A DNA stretch of 64,000 bases from CAVQBP01 sp963848195 (GTDB lineage: Bacteria > Bacteroidota > Ignavibacteria > Ignavibacteriales > Ignavibacteriaceae): the NCBI GenBank assembly GCA_963848195.1, contig CAWKCY010000024.1, forward strand, positions 413,093 to 477,092, in the 5' to 3' direction. Position numbers and translations under genes: made by a program. Under the pieces are notes generated by a model. The model saw only the letters and a list, made by a program, of their open reading frames with translations, was not told the DNA's origin and ran no database searches. This document shows positions 16,855-27,109 of this stretch, one piece after another. Position 1 is the stretch's first letter. Each line of letters starts with the position of its first letter.

Positions 16855-19191
16855 TTACTTTAAAAAGAGAATTTTTGCAGATTCAAGATATCTTGAATCA
16901 TTTACATCAGTTAAAACTAATCTAACAATATAAAGCCCGGTACTGATTTGCGAACCTTTATCATTTACAGCATTCCATGTAATTTTTTGCATGCCTTTTT
17001 CAATAGGTAATGTTTTCACCAGTTGACCGAGAACATTATAAATAGCCAGTTCCCCATGTATATAATTTCCATTATTTACTTTAAAGGTTATATTGGGATT
17101 AAATGGATTCGGATAAAAAGAAAGATATTTTCCTTTTTCAACTGCTTTTAATTGACCGGGTACGATAACACCTTCACCGCCCAAGCCGGCATAGCGGATT
17201 TGTAATTTTAACTGTTCTGGAATGTTTGAACCTTGAGTTGTATAGCTTAAAATATACTTTCCCGATGATTTAAATCGTGAAATATCTAATAGAATGTCTC
17301 TGAAATTTCCATAAATGTTATAGAAATTGCCTCCGGTTGGAATTATTATAGGATCATAATAACTTGATTTATATTCTTCAGGGGCAATTGAATGTACTGT
17401 TATGCCGTTAGCCAGTAGTGCATTTATAACATCACCCTTAGTAGGAGTAGGATAAGTGTCATTTTCATGATATGGAGCATCGGTAATCCATATAATTACT
17501 CTATTAGCATTATCTCTGAATGTGAACTGGGTTGCCTCAAGCAATGCCTGTAATGAATTCTCAGGTCCATCCCCTCCCCCATGTGCAAATTGCTGAGCAA
17601 CTAATGATTGAAAATATTGCGCATCTTTGGTAAATGGATATTTATTTTCTATTTCATCTAGAAAAGTAACCATTCCCAATCTATAATCGATTCCACGGAT
17701 GCTTAAGCTGTCTGCAAATTCTATTATATTATCTTTAACTTTATCTATTTCATCTCCCATGCTTCCTGTAACATCAAGTACAAATATTATATCAGCAGAA
17801 TTAATACCACCGATGGTATCTTTCTTCAGCGAAAAATCATTTATTCTATTTTGACCTTCAAAAAAGAAAACATTTTCATTTGAAAGATTGGTTATTCTGT
17901 AATCATTTGAATTTATCTTAGCCTCAAATTTTAATTCAATAGATGGGAATTTAGATGTTATTAAAGTGTCTATATTGACGGTTAAACCTGTATCCGATAC
18001 AGGTGTTTTCGGAATAAAAACATTACGACTCAGTTCATCTATAACCTGACTGTTATTAAACAATTTTACATCTATTTCTTCTATTTTATCTTCATAAATT
18101 ATATGGGAACTTAAATTTATTTTCTGATAATAATTCAGGTTATCTAGATAAATAGAACTTTCTCTCGGAGTAGCTGATAGAGAAGGAGGAAAGTCTACTT
18201 TAATATCGGCAGAAGTTATTATACTATTTTCAGGCCTGTTTATTTGGAGATATGTATTAAAATTATTCGGAAAAACTAAATTATTCTGTAAAGATAAGAA
18301 ACTCTGCAAATCCCATCTTAAAAAAAGGAGAGAAGAAAAGTCCGGTTCGTTCAAATCAACATGAAGCTGACAACTGCTTTCTGCATTGGGTAATATATTT
18401 TTATTTTGCCACATTAGCAATAAATCTAAATCGTATAAAGTCTTAGACGAGTCTGATGCATTAGCATTATTTTTAATCAGATCGCTCCAGTTTGCTGCGG
18501 TTATTTCAAGAGGTTTTTCATCCGGATAGCTTAAATTTATACCTATTCCTTTTGCCCCTTTTGATTTTTCCCATAGAACCAAATCATTAGGTACTTCAGA
18601 ATTAATAAATGTTTTACTCTCAGTTAAAAATCCAGCCTGTTGTTCAAGATAACCATCGCCCCATTTCCCTAAAGCCGGATCGAATATAAAGCCTAGACCT
18701 ATTAAATGTTCGACAGAATCCAGATTTTTTATTTTCTGTTTTAGTATTATTCCATTCCCATTACTGTTTATTACCATTAAAAAGGTAATAGAGATTTTGG
18801 ATTCTTTTTTAGCATTTATTAAAAGAGTATCTCCATTCTTAGTAAAATTTAATTCTGATGAATTGAAATAATCGTCAAGTTTGTAAATTGTATTATCAAT
18901 AGAAAAAACCGGATATGAAGTTTTAGCATACGGATGTCCAAATGTAATGTCACAATTATCATCTAACTTTGAATCCGATAAACCTGTGGAGGTTCCAATC
19001 GTATAATATCCGTCAGGTAATAAAGTAAATGATAAAATATCATTACTAATTTCATTATCGGACGAACTGATTTTTGACATTATATTCTGGGTGCTTTGTA
19101 TGATTGGTTTATTGATATCATACATCATTTTATTTTGTGAAAAAAGTAGTGATGCCAACGAAATAATAATTAAAAGAGATATTTTTTTCAT
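16855..19191 (-). CDS. Secreted VWA-domain protein with type IX sorting domain
   Basis: This 778-residue exported protein has a signal peptide at 1-18. A long beta-rich N-terminal region (about 45-440) with no family I recognise is followed by a VWA domain (about 465-650) with a complete metal-binding start D-V-T-G-S-M-G. The C-terminal sorting domain (about 690-778) has F-Y-P-N-P-F-N-P and ends in a short basic tail. Such domains direct proteins through the type IX secretion system to the cell surface. It is the middle gene of three in a row on the minus strand, 43 bp after the 19235 gene, and its VWA domain suggests adhesion or complex assembly at the surface. Confidence 0.82.
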   Translation of the reverse strand: MKKISLLIIISLASLLFSQNKMMYDINKPIIQSTQNIMSKISSSDNEISNDILSFTLLPDGYYTIGTSTGLSDSKLDDNCDITFGHPYAKTSYPVFSIDNTIYKLDDYFNSSELNFTKNGDTLLINAKKESKISITFLMVINSNGNGIILKQKIKNLDSVEHLIGLGFIFDPALGKWGDGYLEQQAGFLTESKTFINSEVPNDLVLWEKSKGAKGIGINLSYPDEKPLEITAANWSDLIKNNANASDSSKTLYDLDLLLMWQNKNILPNAESSCQLHVDLNEPDFSSLLFLRWDLQSFLSLQNNLVFPNNFNTYLQINRPENSIITSADIKVDFPPSLSATPRESSIYLDNLNYYQKINLSSHIIYEDKIEEIDVKLFNNSQVIDELSRNVFIPKTPVSDTGLTVNIDTLITSKFPSIELKFEAKINSNDYRITNLSNENVFFFEGQNRINDFSLKKDTIGGINSADIIFVLDVTGSMGDEIDKVKDNIIEFADSLSIRGIDYRLGMVTFLDEIENKYPFTKDAQYFQSLVAQQFAHGGGDGPENSLQALLEATQFTFRDNANRVIIWITDAPYHENDTYPTPTKGDVINALLANGITVHSIAPEEYKSSYYDPIIIPTGGNFYNIYGNFRDILLDISRFKSSGKYILSYTTQGSNIPEQLKLQIRYAGLGGEGVIVPGQLKAVEKGKYLSFYPNPFNPNITFKVNNGNYIHGELAIYNVLGQLVKTLPIEKGMQKITWNAVNDKGSQISTGLYIVRLVLTDVNDSRYLESAKILFLK

Positions 19192-19234
19192 ATTTCCTCC
19201 CTAAATCCCCGTTAATAAAGTTGTAAATTCATAA

Positions 19235-21340
19235 TTATCTTAATAAAACCATCTTTTTAATTTGATTGAAAGAGCCAGCTTGAATCGAACAGAAATAGAT
19301 TCCGCTTGCTGCATTCTGACCGTATAAATCTTTCCCGTTCCACATGATTTTATAAAGACCCGGACTTTGTTCTTTATCTACAAGAACTGCAATTAATTGC
19401 CCCAGAGAATTATAAACTCTTACAACTACGTGATAAGCGGAGTTATTAGCCGGCAAACTATATTCAATTATTGTTTCCGGATTGAAGGGATTCGGATAAT
19501 TTTGTTTTAATAAAAATTTATCGGGTAAATTTGATTCATCTTCTTTCATGGCAGTGGGGTCTGTAGGATTATCAGGATCCGAATAGAAAGCAGTATAGGG
19601 TGTTAGTATTTGAAAGCGTAAACTCAATTCAATTACCTGGTTTACCAGTTCATCAGTTTCTCCATAGACTTCGATAAGATTTAAGATATTATCTATTTTT
19701 GATTTTGCCCATAGACGGGGAACAAATCGATCTCCTCCCACCGTATCGGTAAAATTAATAGTCTTTTTGAATTCAACCTTTTTGGTTCTAATATTTCCGG
19801 ATAATGTTACATTAAAGATTCCACTCTTATTATATAATCCTAACTGGGTGACCTGGCTTCCCCAGAACAAATCATTAATAATTTTGGGGTATTGGTCCCA
19901 GTTATCTAAACCCCCCATATCGATCTTAATATCTGTCATTACAGGCTTTGAAATTCTTTTGAAATGGTTACTAACAACAAGAGAAATACTGTCATCCGAA
20001 GTTATAAATTGAGCATATCCATGATTTGCGCTGGAGAGACTAATAAGCAAATTTTTACTTATGTCGTCCCCAACTCCAAAAGAAAAAATCCTAACATTTT
20101 TTTGATTGTATTTGTTGGAATGACTTACAATTGAATCAACATTTATTTCACCCCAGGTGGGATATCCATCTGTTAGGAAAATTAAATTATTTGAAGTTGT
20201 ATCTTCATAACTTTCGGATAATGAGGAAGTTAATGCTTCATCAATATTAGTTAAACCCAATGCATACAGTTGATTGACATAGGTTTTAGCATCATTAATA
20301 TTATTTGCACTTGCCTCAACAAGATCAGGCTTATATTTATTTACAAAAGTTCCGAAAGTAACGATATTGAACTTATCTATAGGATTAAGGAGATCTAAAA
20401 AGTCATTTAGTGCTTCTTTCATTTGCTGGATCCTAAGCCCTTCCATACTGGAAGAAACATCAGCAGTAAAGACAATATTTTTAGGAATAATTTCCTCTCC
20501 AGAAATACTATCAGGAGGAGTTATCCATATTGCGTAGTAATTATCGGAACCTATTGAATCAGACGGCGATGGAGTAAAAGTAAGTATTTGATAATTAACG
20601 CTGTCCCTATAAGTTTCAAATTTAACTGTTAAATCTTTATCAGGATAAAAATTTTCATCTCCGAAAAGTAATGTGTAATGGTTATCATTTATTTTTGTAA
20701 TCTTTGTAGCCGATGAATTAACATGAGAAGGGGAATAGAATTCTTTAAAAGGAGTCTGAGATTGTGCATCGAGATTTACGGTAACAGTTTCCAGAGGCTT
20801 GGACGATAAGCCTAAAGTATTTAATTTGAAAGTATAACCTACCGTTCCCAGATCATATTTTAGAGGTTCAACATAAGTAATTTCTGTCCGGACATCACTA
20901 TTTGCATCGACCGGAACTATGCTTAATCGAAAAAGATTATTCCCTAAATATTCAAGGAGTGCAGGATCAAGCCAATGGCGAAGTTTATTATTATAATCAT
21001 TAATTGCCTGCTGTCTTTCCCTTATGGAAGCAGTATAGCGCTTTCCATTAACCCAATAAATCAATTCAGTCATAACGGCATTTTCAGGCAATGGAAATAT
21101 GTAAATAGTCTCCACCGAAGCATTAAGTTCATTATGAAATAACTGATCAATATGGGTAACCGCAATTTGTCCATGGATATCAATTGCCGCATTTACCGAT
21201 TTAATCCACATTTTTTTATAATCATCATTGCTGAATCTTGGCCGGGAAAACAACGCTCCCACAGCATATAATTCAGAGAATGAAGCTATTACGAAAAGAA
21301 GTAAGCTTGTAAGAAAAGATATTGTAATATATTTTTTCAT
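19235..21340 (-). CDS. Secreted VIT/VWA protein with type IX sorting domain
   Basis: This 701-residue protein is the first gene of the three-gene run. A signal peptide (1-27) precedes a VIT (vault/inter-alpha-trypsin) domain (about 40-180) with D-I-H-G-Q-I-A-V-T and Y-I-F-P-L-P-E-N-A-V-M-T. A VWA domain (about 280-460) carries an intact D-V-S-S-S metal motif. The C-terminal sorting domain (about 610-701) holds Q-N-Y-P-N-P-F-N-P. VIT plus VWA is the layout of inter-alpha-trypsin inhibitor heavy chains; the bacterial versions are poorly characterised surface proteins. It closely resembles the frameshifted gene two places downstream, suggesting tandem duplication. Confidence 0.85.
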   Translation of the reverse strand: MKKYITISFLTSLLLFVIASFSELYAVGALFSRPRFSNDDYKKMWIKSVNAAIDIHGQIAVTHIDQLFHNELNASVETIYIFPLPENAVMTELIYWVNGKRYTASIRERQQAINDYNNKLRHWLDPALLEYLGNNLFRLSIVPVDANSDVRTEITYVEPLKYDLGTVGYTFKLNTLGLSSKPLETVTVNLDAQSQTPFKEFYSPSHVNSSATKITKINDNHYTLLFGDENFYPDKDLTVKFETYRDSVNYQILTFTPSPSDSIGSDNYYAIWITPPDSISGEEIIPKNIVFTADVSSSMEGLRIQQMKEALNDFLDLLNPIDKFNIVTFGTFVNKYKPDLVEASANNINDAKTYVNQLYALGLTNIDEALTSSLSESYEDTTSNNLIFLTDGYPTWGEINVDSIVSHSNKYNQKNVRIFSFGVGDDISKNLLISLSSANHGYAQFITSDDSISLVVSNHFKRISKPVMTDIKIDMGGLDNWDQYPKIINDLFWGSQVTQLGLYNKSGIFNVTLSGNIRTKKVEFKKTINFTDTVGGDRFVPRLWAKSKIDNILNLIEVYGETDELVNQVIELSLRFQILTPYTAFYSDPDNPTDPTAMKEDESNLPDKFLLKQNYPNPFNPETIIEYSLPANNSAYHVVVRVYNSLGQLIAVLVDKEQSPGLYKIMWNGKDLYGQNAASGIYFCSIQAGSFNQIKKMVLLR

Positions 21341-21600
21341 GGTTATCCCCGGAAATTATTATTTTCTTTTGAAAAATTTTATCGGAAAGAATTTATGTTT
21401 TCATCTTTCCCCTTATTTGTTCCTTTTGAGACCTGTTGCAAACTAAAACAATAATTAATTATAATCAAACTATTTTTATGGTTTTTATCCAGTTAAAATG
21501 CAATTCTATTACGGATTATACACTGCAAATTTTGAACCAATAGTAGATACATTAAATGGAACTTTTCAATGCTATTTTAGAATGTGAAGGTACACAGACC

Positions 21601-21701
21601 TAAAGATGACATCTTTAAAATGTAAAATCATATTAAATATTTTATTAAAATATAAGTTCAGATCAGCCTTATTTTGAAAAAAGTAAAGATGCATCTTTCA
21701 A
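21601..21701. repeat. About 101-bp dispersed repeat, copy A
   Basis: This copy begins with the palindrome AAAGATGACATCTTT (21602-21616) and ends with AAAGATGCATCTTTCAA. Copy B at 26797-26897 has the same length, the same terminal palindromes and matching internal stretches such as TATAAGTTCA/TGTAAGTTCA. It sits in the 422-bp gap between two divergent genes (21341-21763). The remainder of that gap is AT-rich and shows no gene. Confidence 0.65.
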
Positions 21702-21763
21702 GCACTGATTTTTGTGTAAATTGAATTAAAATAAAAAGAACTAAATATTTTAGTATTTTTATT

Positions 21764-22629
21764 ATGATTAATGAGAAAAAACAAATGAAATCAGAAATTA
21801 TAAATAGAGAAGAAATAAAGTTAAATGATTCACAGGTAAAGATGGTTATCAGCGGATGGGGAAGAGAAGCTTATGATAACTCTAGAGTTGAAAAAATTAC
21901 ATACCTTTCTGACGGGTTGAAAGTTAAAGGATATTTAGCTTATCCGTTAAACCGCAAAAAAGAAAAATTCCCATGTATTATATGGAATCGCGGGGGGTTC
22001 AAGGAGAAGGGAGCTATTGATAAATTTACTGCCAAAGGAATATTCGGTCAACTGGCAAGCTGGGGTTACGTTGTTTTAGCTACTCAATATAGAGGAAATG
22101 CGGGAGGCGAAGGAGAAGAATATTTTGGTGGAGATGACGTAAATGATATTTTGAATTTAATCCCTTTAGCAAACGAAGTTGCTGCTGCCGATACTAATCA
22201 ATGGGGAATTGAAGGCTGGAGTCGGGGCGGAATGATGACTTTATTAACTTTAATGAAAAACCCTATCCTTTAAATGTGCTGTTTTAAGCGGAGCTATTTC
22301 TAATTTGAAATCTTATTTAGAGACAGATCCTGAAAGAGAAAATTCTTATAGAGTGATTTTTCGATAAAAACTATGATGAAGAAATAGATAAACGGACAAT
22401 AATTAGTAAAGTCCATAAACTTCCTGATATTCCTTATTTATTGCTGCATGGAGGTAAGGATAACACAGTTTCACCTGTTCAAACTCTGGAATTATCAAAG
22501 GAATTTTATAAGAGAAGAATTTTATATAGACTGATAATCTTTGAAAACGGTGATCATTTTCTAAAAAATTACAGAAGTGAAGTTGATGAGCAAAGGAAAG
22601 TGTGGTATAAAAGGTACTTGAATGGATAA
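21764..22629 (+). pseudogene. Alpha/beta hydrolase (S9 prolyl-oligopeptidase-like), two frameshifts
   Basis: The parts make one serine hydrolase of about 287 residues, broken twice. The first frame holds the fold entry and the nucleophile elbow G-W-S-R-G-G. It stops at 22271-22273 just after N-P-I-L, while the next frame continues K-C-A-V-L-S-G-A-I-S. A second shift near 22358-22362 leads into F-D-K-N-Y-D-E-E, then the acid (H-G-G-K-D-N) and the catalytic His (N-G-D-H-F). Both shifts behave as one extra T inside T runs. The catalytic residues are kept, so decay is recent or the shifts are sequence errors. Confidence 0.82.
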
Positions 22630-22707
22630 AGGTCAGAAAAAAATGGATTAAACCTTTTTTTATGTTTAAATGTCTATTATTTGAAGTTGATTAAAGATTT
22701 ATTCTTA

Positions 22708-25557
22708 CTATTTATTTTCTTCCTGCAGTTGTTTTAAAGCCTGCTGTAATTTTTGAAGTTCATTCGCTGCGTCATTGAACTTCTTATCACCAAGGTATTT
22801 CAGATAATTCTCAAAAGCATTATTTGCGTTTTGAATCTGTTGTTTATTTGTAGTACTTTCTTCAACTTTTCCCTTAGATGCGGATGATGGAGAAGTAGTT
22901 TCGACAGCAATCTGCGGTTTAGTTTTTGAGAATAATCCCTCCAGGGCTTTATCAAAAGAAGGAGCATAATTTAGATCTTCGCCATGCATAACTGCTACCA
23001 GACGCAGCTCCGGATAGGCTGCAGTTTCAGATTGAAGATAAATTGGTTCGACATAGAATAATGTTTTCTCAACAGGGATAGCAAGAACATTTCCTCTTAT
23101 TACTTTCGAACCTCTCTGATCCCAGAGAGTAAGCTGTCCGGATAAGAAACTGTCCTGGTCAATTTTAGTTTCAATCTGCTGGGGACCCAGAACAAGCTTG
23201 TCTTTAGGGAATTGATAAGCCAAAAACTTACCATAATCATCACCATCACACATACCCGCAATCCAGCCAATCATTACCTGCCTGTTTTTTGGAGTGAAAG
23301 GAAGAATTAAAACAAATTGCGGTTTATTAGAACCCGGAAACTGCCACATGATATAATATGGCTGTACAGGCTGAATATTAGAGTAATATTTTTCGGTTGC
23401 CCTAATCCACAGATCTTCCTGATTATAGAATACAGTTGGATCTGTCATATGATATTTTTCATAAACCAGGCCTTGAACAAGCAGATAATCAATGGGATAT
23501 CTTATATGATGAAGTAAATCCTTTGGCATTTCCTCTTTTGTCTTAAACATACCCGGAAAAATATTATTCCAGACTTTTATAACCGGATCTTCTTTATCTA
23601 CAATATAAAAATCGACAGAACCATCATAAGCATCAACAACAGCCTTAACAGAATTACGAACGTAGTTTTCACCATTCAAATAGGGGACTGTGTTGCTGTG
23701 CAATTCTGTAGTACCACTGCCTTCATTATATTCAATAGTTTCATCTGATGAATAAGGCTGGCTATAAGGATAATAATCGGAAGCAGTATATGCATCAATA
23801 ATCCAATAAAGTTTTCCATTTGCAAGTACTATATACGGATCCTGATCAAAATGAAGGAAAGGAGCTAAATTTTTTACGCGTTCTTCAATCTGTCTGTAAA
23901 AAAGTATACGGCTATTTTCAGTAGTATAGCTTGAGAAGAAGAACTGTGAACCTCCGAACTTCCAGCCATATAGAAACTTTCGCCATATATTGGACAATAG
24001 AACCCCGCCCTTTCCATCATATCTATTATATTTATTTTCTTCACCGTTAGGATAATCGAATTCTTTTTCCTGAGAGTTGGCAACTACATAACTGTTTGTT
24101 AATTCACCATAATAAATTCTTGGTTGGCTGACATTAAGAGCGGGATATTTACTAACAGGAGGAATATCTTTAATTAAAAGATTTGGCAAACCCTGGTTTG
24201 TAAAATCACTTACAGTTGTTAGAGTAACTCCATAACCATGAGTATACTGAAATCTTTTGTTCACAAAAGTCTGACTTTGCTGGGGTAGACTATTAGGCTG
24301 TATCTCTCTTGCAGAGATCATTACCTGTCTATATGTACTATCAAAAGAGTACCGGTCTATATCAACATCTTCAAATTCATAGTATAGGCGGAATTCCTGG
24401 AATTGTTTAAATACCGCATCAAGAGCTCTCCAGTCCCATAATCGTACATTTGAAAATATTTGCTGATTATTATCTACAGTTTTCTGTGTGAAATTTCCAG
24501 AAACCGGATATTGTTTTGATTCTATATTGTTTAGATCAAAGCCGTACCTTGTATATTTGATATTATTTAAAATGTAAGGTTTTTCATAAGTAATTTCATT
24601 TGGAGAAACAATTATCCATTGGAAAATACCAGGAAGGGCTGTTAATCCAAGAAACCAGATACCAATTATAAAAATACCTGCAGCTAAAAAGACAGATGAA
24701 TAAAACCTGCTTCCATATATCTTAAATTTTTCAAGCAATTTTTTTAGGAGGTTTCTTAAAGGAGAAATTAATAAAGCTAAGCCTGTTAAAAATGTTAAAA
24801 TTATTATAATATTATAAGCAGGTAAAAGGATATTAACATCAGTCCAACCGGGGCCGTAAACTACACCGGTAGAAGAATACATTAAGTTAAATCTGCTAAG
24901 ATATTTTCCGAAAGCAAGGATAAATATAAAAATAGAAGCATTTAAAAATAAAGGTTTATATGTTTGTGATAATGTTTTATCATCTCCGGCTGGAGGCTGA
25001 ACCAATATATTTTTGCCATCGAACCAGAAAAAGATAGTAATAGCACAAGCTGCCAATCCGATAATAGAGAGTGATATTAAAAGTCCGTAGAAATTATTCC
25101 AGAAGGGAAGACTGAAGAGATAGAATCCAACATTTTTATGCAGAATTGGATCACTAATGGATGAAGGCACTTTATTTATGAACTTTAGAATTATTTCCCA
25201 ATTGGATAATCCCCATACACCTCCACTGAATGCTCCGGCTAACACAGCAAAAATTTTAATATACTTTCTTTTAGCGGATAATCCGAGGGTAAGGGAATAA
25301 AGAATCAATCCTCCGAATAGTCCGCCGACAATAAGAAAAATTGTTTTAGCAAGTATTACAGTCCAGAATCTACTTTCAAACCCTAGAGAAAAGAACCAAA
25401 GTGCATCTCCCCAAAAATCCATAAACCAGAATATATACCAGGTAAGAAAACCGATTATAGCGCCAATGATTATTTTACTGCGCTTTCCCTTCTTAAATCC
25501 AGTAATTAGAAAGAATGCCGCTATTGCTACAAGTACAAGAATAATTACTGTATACAT
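22708..25557 (-). CDS. UPF0182 family membrane protein
   Basis: This 949-residue protein has seven or so transmembrane helices in the first 330 residues. A very large extracytoplasmic domain (about 335-860) follows, and a low-complexity Gln/Asn/Lys-rich tail (about 880-949) is predicted to be coiled coil. Features of the family (PF03699) include W-F-M-D-F-W-G-D near residue 45, Y-T-R-Y-G-F-D-L-N-N, the W-D-W-R-A-L-D-A segment, the Y-T-H-G-Y-G-V-T-L loop and P-Y-I-V-L-A-N-G-K-L-Y-W. The function of the family is unknown. It has its own start with no operon partner; the next gene upstream is the TRAP binding protein, 94 bp away. Confidence 0.92.
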   Translation of the reverse strand: MYTVIILVLVAIAAFFLITGFKKGKRSKIIIGAIIGFLTWYIFWFMDFWGDALWFFSLGFESRFWTVILAKTIFLIVGGLFGGLILYSLTLGLSAKRKYIKIFAVLAGAFSGGVWGLSNWEIILKFINKVPSSISDPILHKNVGFYLFSLPFWNNFYGLLISLSIIGLAACAITIFFWFDGKNILVQPPAGDDKTLSQTYKPLFLNASIFIFILAFGKYLSRFNLMYSSTGVVYGPGWTDVNILLPAYNIIIILTFLTGLALLISPLRNLLKKLLEKFKIYGSRFYSSVFLAAGIFIIGIWFLGLTALPGIFQWIIVSPNEITYEKPYILNNIKYTRYGFDLNNIESKQYPVSGNFTQKTVDNNQQIFSNVRLWDWRALDAVFKQFQEFRLYYEFEDVDIDRYSFDSTYRQVMISAREIQPNSLPQQSQTFVNKRFQYTHGYGVTLTTVSDFTNQGLPNLLIKDIPPVSKYPALNVSQPRIYYGELTNSYVVANSQEKEFDYPNGEENKYNRYDGKGGVLLSNIWRKFLYGWKFGGSQFFFSSYTTENSRILFYRQIEERVKNLAPFLHFDQDPYIVLANGKLYWIIDAYTASDYYPYSQPYSSDETIEYNEGSGTTELHSNTVPYLNGENYVRNSVKAVVDAYDGSVDFYIVDKEDPVIKVWNNIFPGMFKTKEEMPKDLLHHIRYPIDYLLVQGLVYEKYHMTDPTVFYNQEDLWIRATEKYYSNIQPVQPYYIMWQFPGSNKPQFVLILPFTPKNRQVMIGWIAGMCDGDDYGKFLAYQFPKDKLVLGPQQIETKIDQDSFLSGQLTLWDQRGSKVIRGNVLAIPVEKTLFYVEPIYLQSETAAYPELRLVAVMHGEDLNYAPSFDKALEGLFSKTKPQIAVETTSPSSASKGKVEESTTNKQQIQNANNAFENYLKYLGDKKFNDAANELQKLQQALKQLQEENK

Positions 25558-25651
25558 TTCAAACTCCTCAGGATTAAGACTTTTAATTTATCGATTTTAC
25601 AGATAAGAAGTTTGTAAAATTAAAAAAATGTCGAAAAAAGACGAATGAATA

Positions 25652-26758
25652 TTACCCGATATAATTTCTTTCAGCAATTGCATCCCATTCATAAATATTT
25701 TTCTTAAAACTACTGTAAGAAGCATAAACTTTTTTCGCCATTGGATTAGAGGAGGTTATTTCATCGATTACTTCCTTAGTATATTTACGCAATGCTTCAA
25801 GAATTTCATCCGAAAATTGTCTAAACTGAACTTTTCCTTCTTTTTTCATTTTAAGATAATATTCGGTGTTTTTAGCCTCAAATGCTGAAAGCATTTGTAT
25901 ATTAACTTTAGCAGCTGCAACTTCTATAATATTTTTTAGATCTGCAGGGAGCTGATCGTATATATTTTTATTAACAATTAATTCAAGTACCGAGCCGGGT
26001 TCCTGCCATCCCGGATAGTAATAGTATTTAGCAATTTTATCGAATCCCATAAGACTATCATGATAAGGGCCGACCCATTCAAGAGCATCAATTACGCCTC
26101 TATCGAGATCTGTATAAAGCTCACCTCCCGGAGCCAAAATAGAAGTAGCACCGGTTTTTGAAATAACCTTTCCTCCGAAGCCGGGAATTCTCATTTTTAA
26201 GCCGACAAAATCTTTAATGGAATTTATTTCTTTATTAAACCATCCGCCCATCTGTCCGCCTGTATTTCCGCAGGGGAATGGAAGCAGGTTATTATCGGAA
26301 TAAAGCTCCCGCCATAGTTCCAATCCTCCACCAAAATAGAGCCATGCATTAACCTGCTGTGCATTCATACCAAAGGGGACACATCCGAAGAATTGTGCAG
26401 AAGGGAGTTTTCCTGCCCAGTAATATGCAGCCCCATGTCCCATTTCAGCCACACCTTGAGAAACAGCATCAAAAACTTCCAGAGGAGGAACTAATTCACC
26501 TCCTCCGTATACTTGAATTTTTAATCTGCCGTCAGACATATCACTCACGATCTTTCCAAATTCATCAGCATATTCGCCGAGAATAGGAAAGTGAGGAGGC
26601 CATGTAGTTACCATTTTCCATTCATATTTTTTCCCATCATTCCTGGCTGCAGGTGTAGAATCTGTTTTTGTATCGCATCCTAAAAGAGAAAGGGTGCCTG
26701 CACCGGCTGCTGCGACAGAAACTGTTTTCAAAAAATCCCGGCGGATATATTTTTTCAT
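25652..26758 (-). CDS. TRAP transporter substrate-binding protein (TakP/DctP type), Tat lipoprotein
   Basis: This 368-residue binding protein has a twin-arginine signal (R-R-D-F-L-K) and a lipobox ending L-S-L-L-G-C at Cys28, so it is probably exported folded and lipid-anchored. The mature part matches DctP-family proteins close to the alpha-keto acid binder TakP: M-R-I-P-G-F-G-G (with the carboxylate-binding Arg), E-W-V-G-P-Y-H-D and Y-Y-Y-Y-P-G-W-Q-E-P-G. The usual DctQ and DctM membrane partners are not adjacent or anywhere in the window, so it depends on a distant transporter or acts as an orphan sensor. The ligand is likely a 2-oxo or hydroxy acid. Confidence 0.88.
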   Translation of the reverse strand: MKKYIRRDFLKTVSVAAAGAGTLSLLGCDTKTDSTPAARNDGKKYEWKMVTTWPPHFPILGEYADEFGKIVSDMSDGRLKIQVYGGGELVPPLEVFDAVSQGVAEMGHGAAYYWAGKLPSAQFFGCVPFGMNAQQVNAWLYFGGGLELWRELYSDNNLLPFPCGNTGGQMGGWFNKEINSIKDFVGLKMRIPGFGGKVISKTGATSILAPGGELYTDLDRGVIDALEWVGPYHDSLMGFDKIAKYYYYPGWQEPGSVLELIVNKNIYDQLPADLKNIIEVAAAKVNIQMLSAFEAKNTEYYLKMKKEGKVQFRQFSDEILEALRKYTKEVIDEITSSNPMAKKVYASYSSFKKNIYEWDAIAERNYIG

Positions 26759-26796
26759 TATTTTTCCTTTTGTTTGGAGAGGTTAATTAACTTTAC

Positions 26797-26897
26797 TAAA
26801 GATGATATCTATAAAAATAAAGTTATTGTCCATATTTTATAAAAATGTAAGTTCAAGATAAATTCTTATTTTAATTAGTAAAGATGTCATCTTTCAA
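26797..26897. repeat. About 101-bp dispersed repeat, copy B
   Basis: This is a second copy of the element at 21601, in the 350-bp gap between the TRAP binding protein and mlaE. It starts TAAAGATGATATCT and ends with the palindrome AAAGATGTCATCTTT plus CAA. Just after it, CGTAACTTGAGTTA (26911-26924) resembles the outer arm of the fold-back element at 7875. The rest of the gap has no gene. Confidence 0.65.
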
Positions 26898-27109
26898 ATA
26901 GGGGTACTTCCGTAACTTGAGTTAATAATTCAAAATAAAAATGGTATACAGAAAATAATGAATTTTTTTAATTAGAATGAAATAAATTTTGAAAGAGCAA
27001 AAGCAAGAGCAAGTGAATGAAAAGCACACGTGGGATGGCTTCCTTTTTTTGGGGTATAATTTTTATTATTTTCCGTAATACAAAGAAAAAAAATCTCTAA
27101 GTTATTTTA

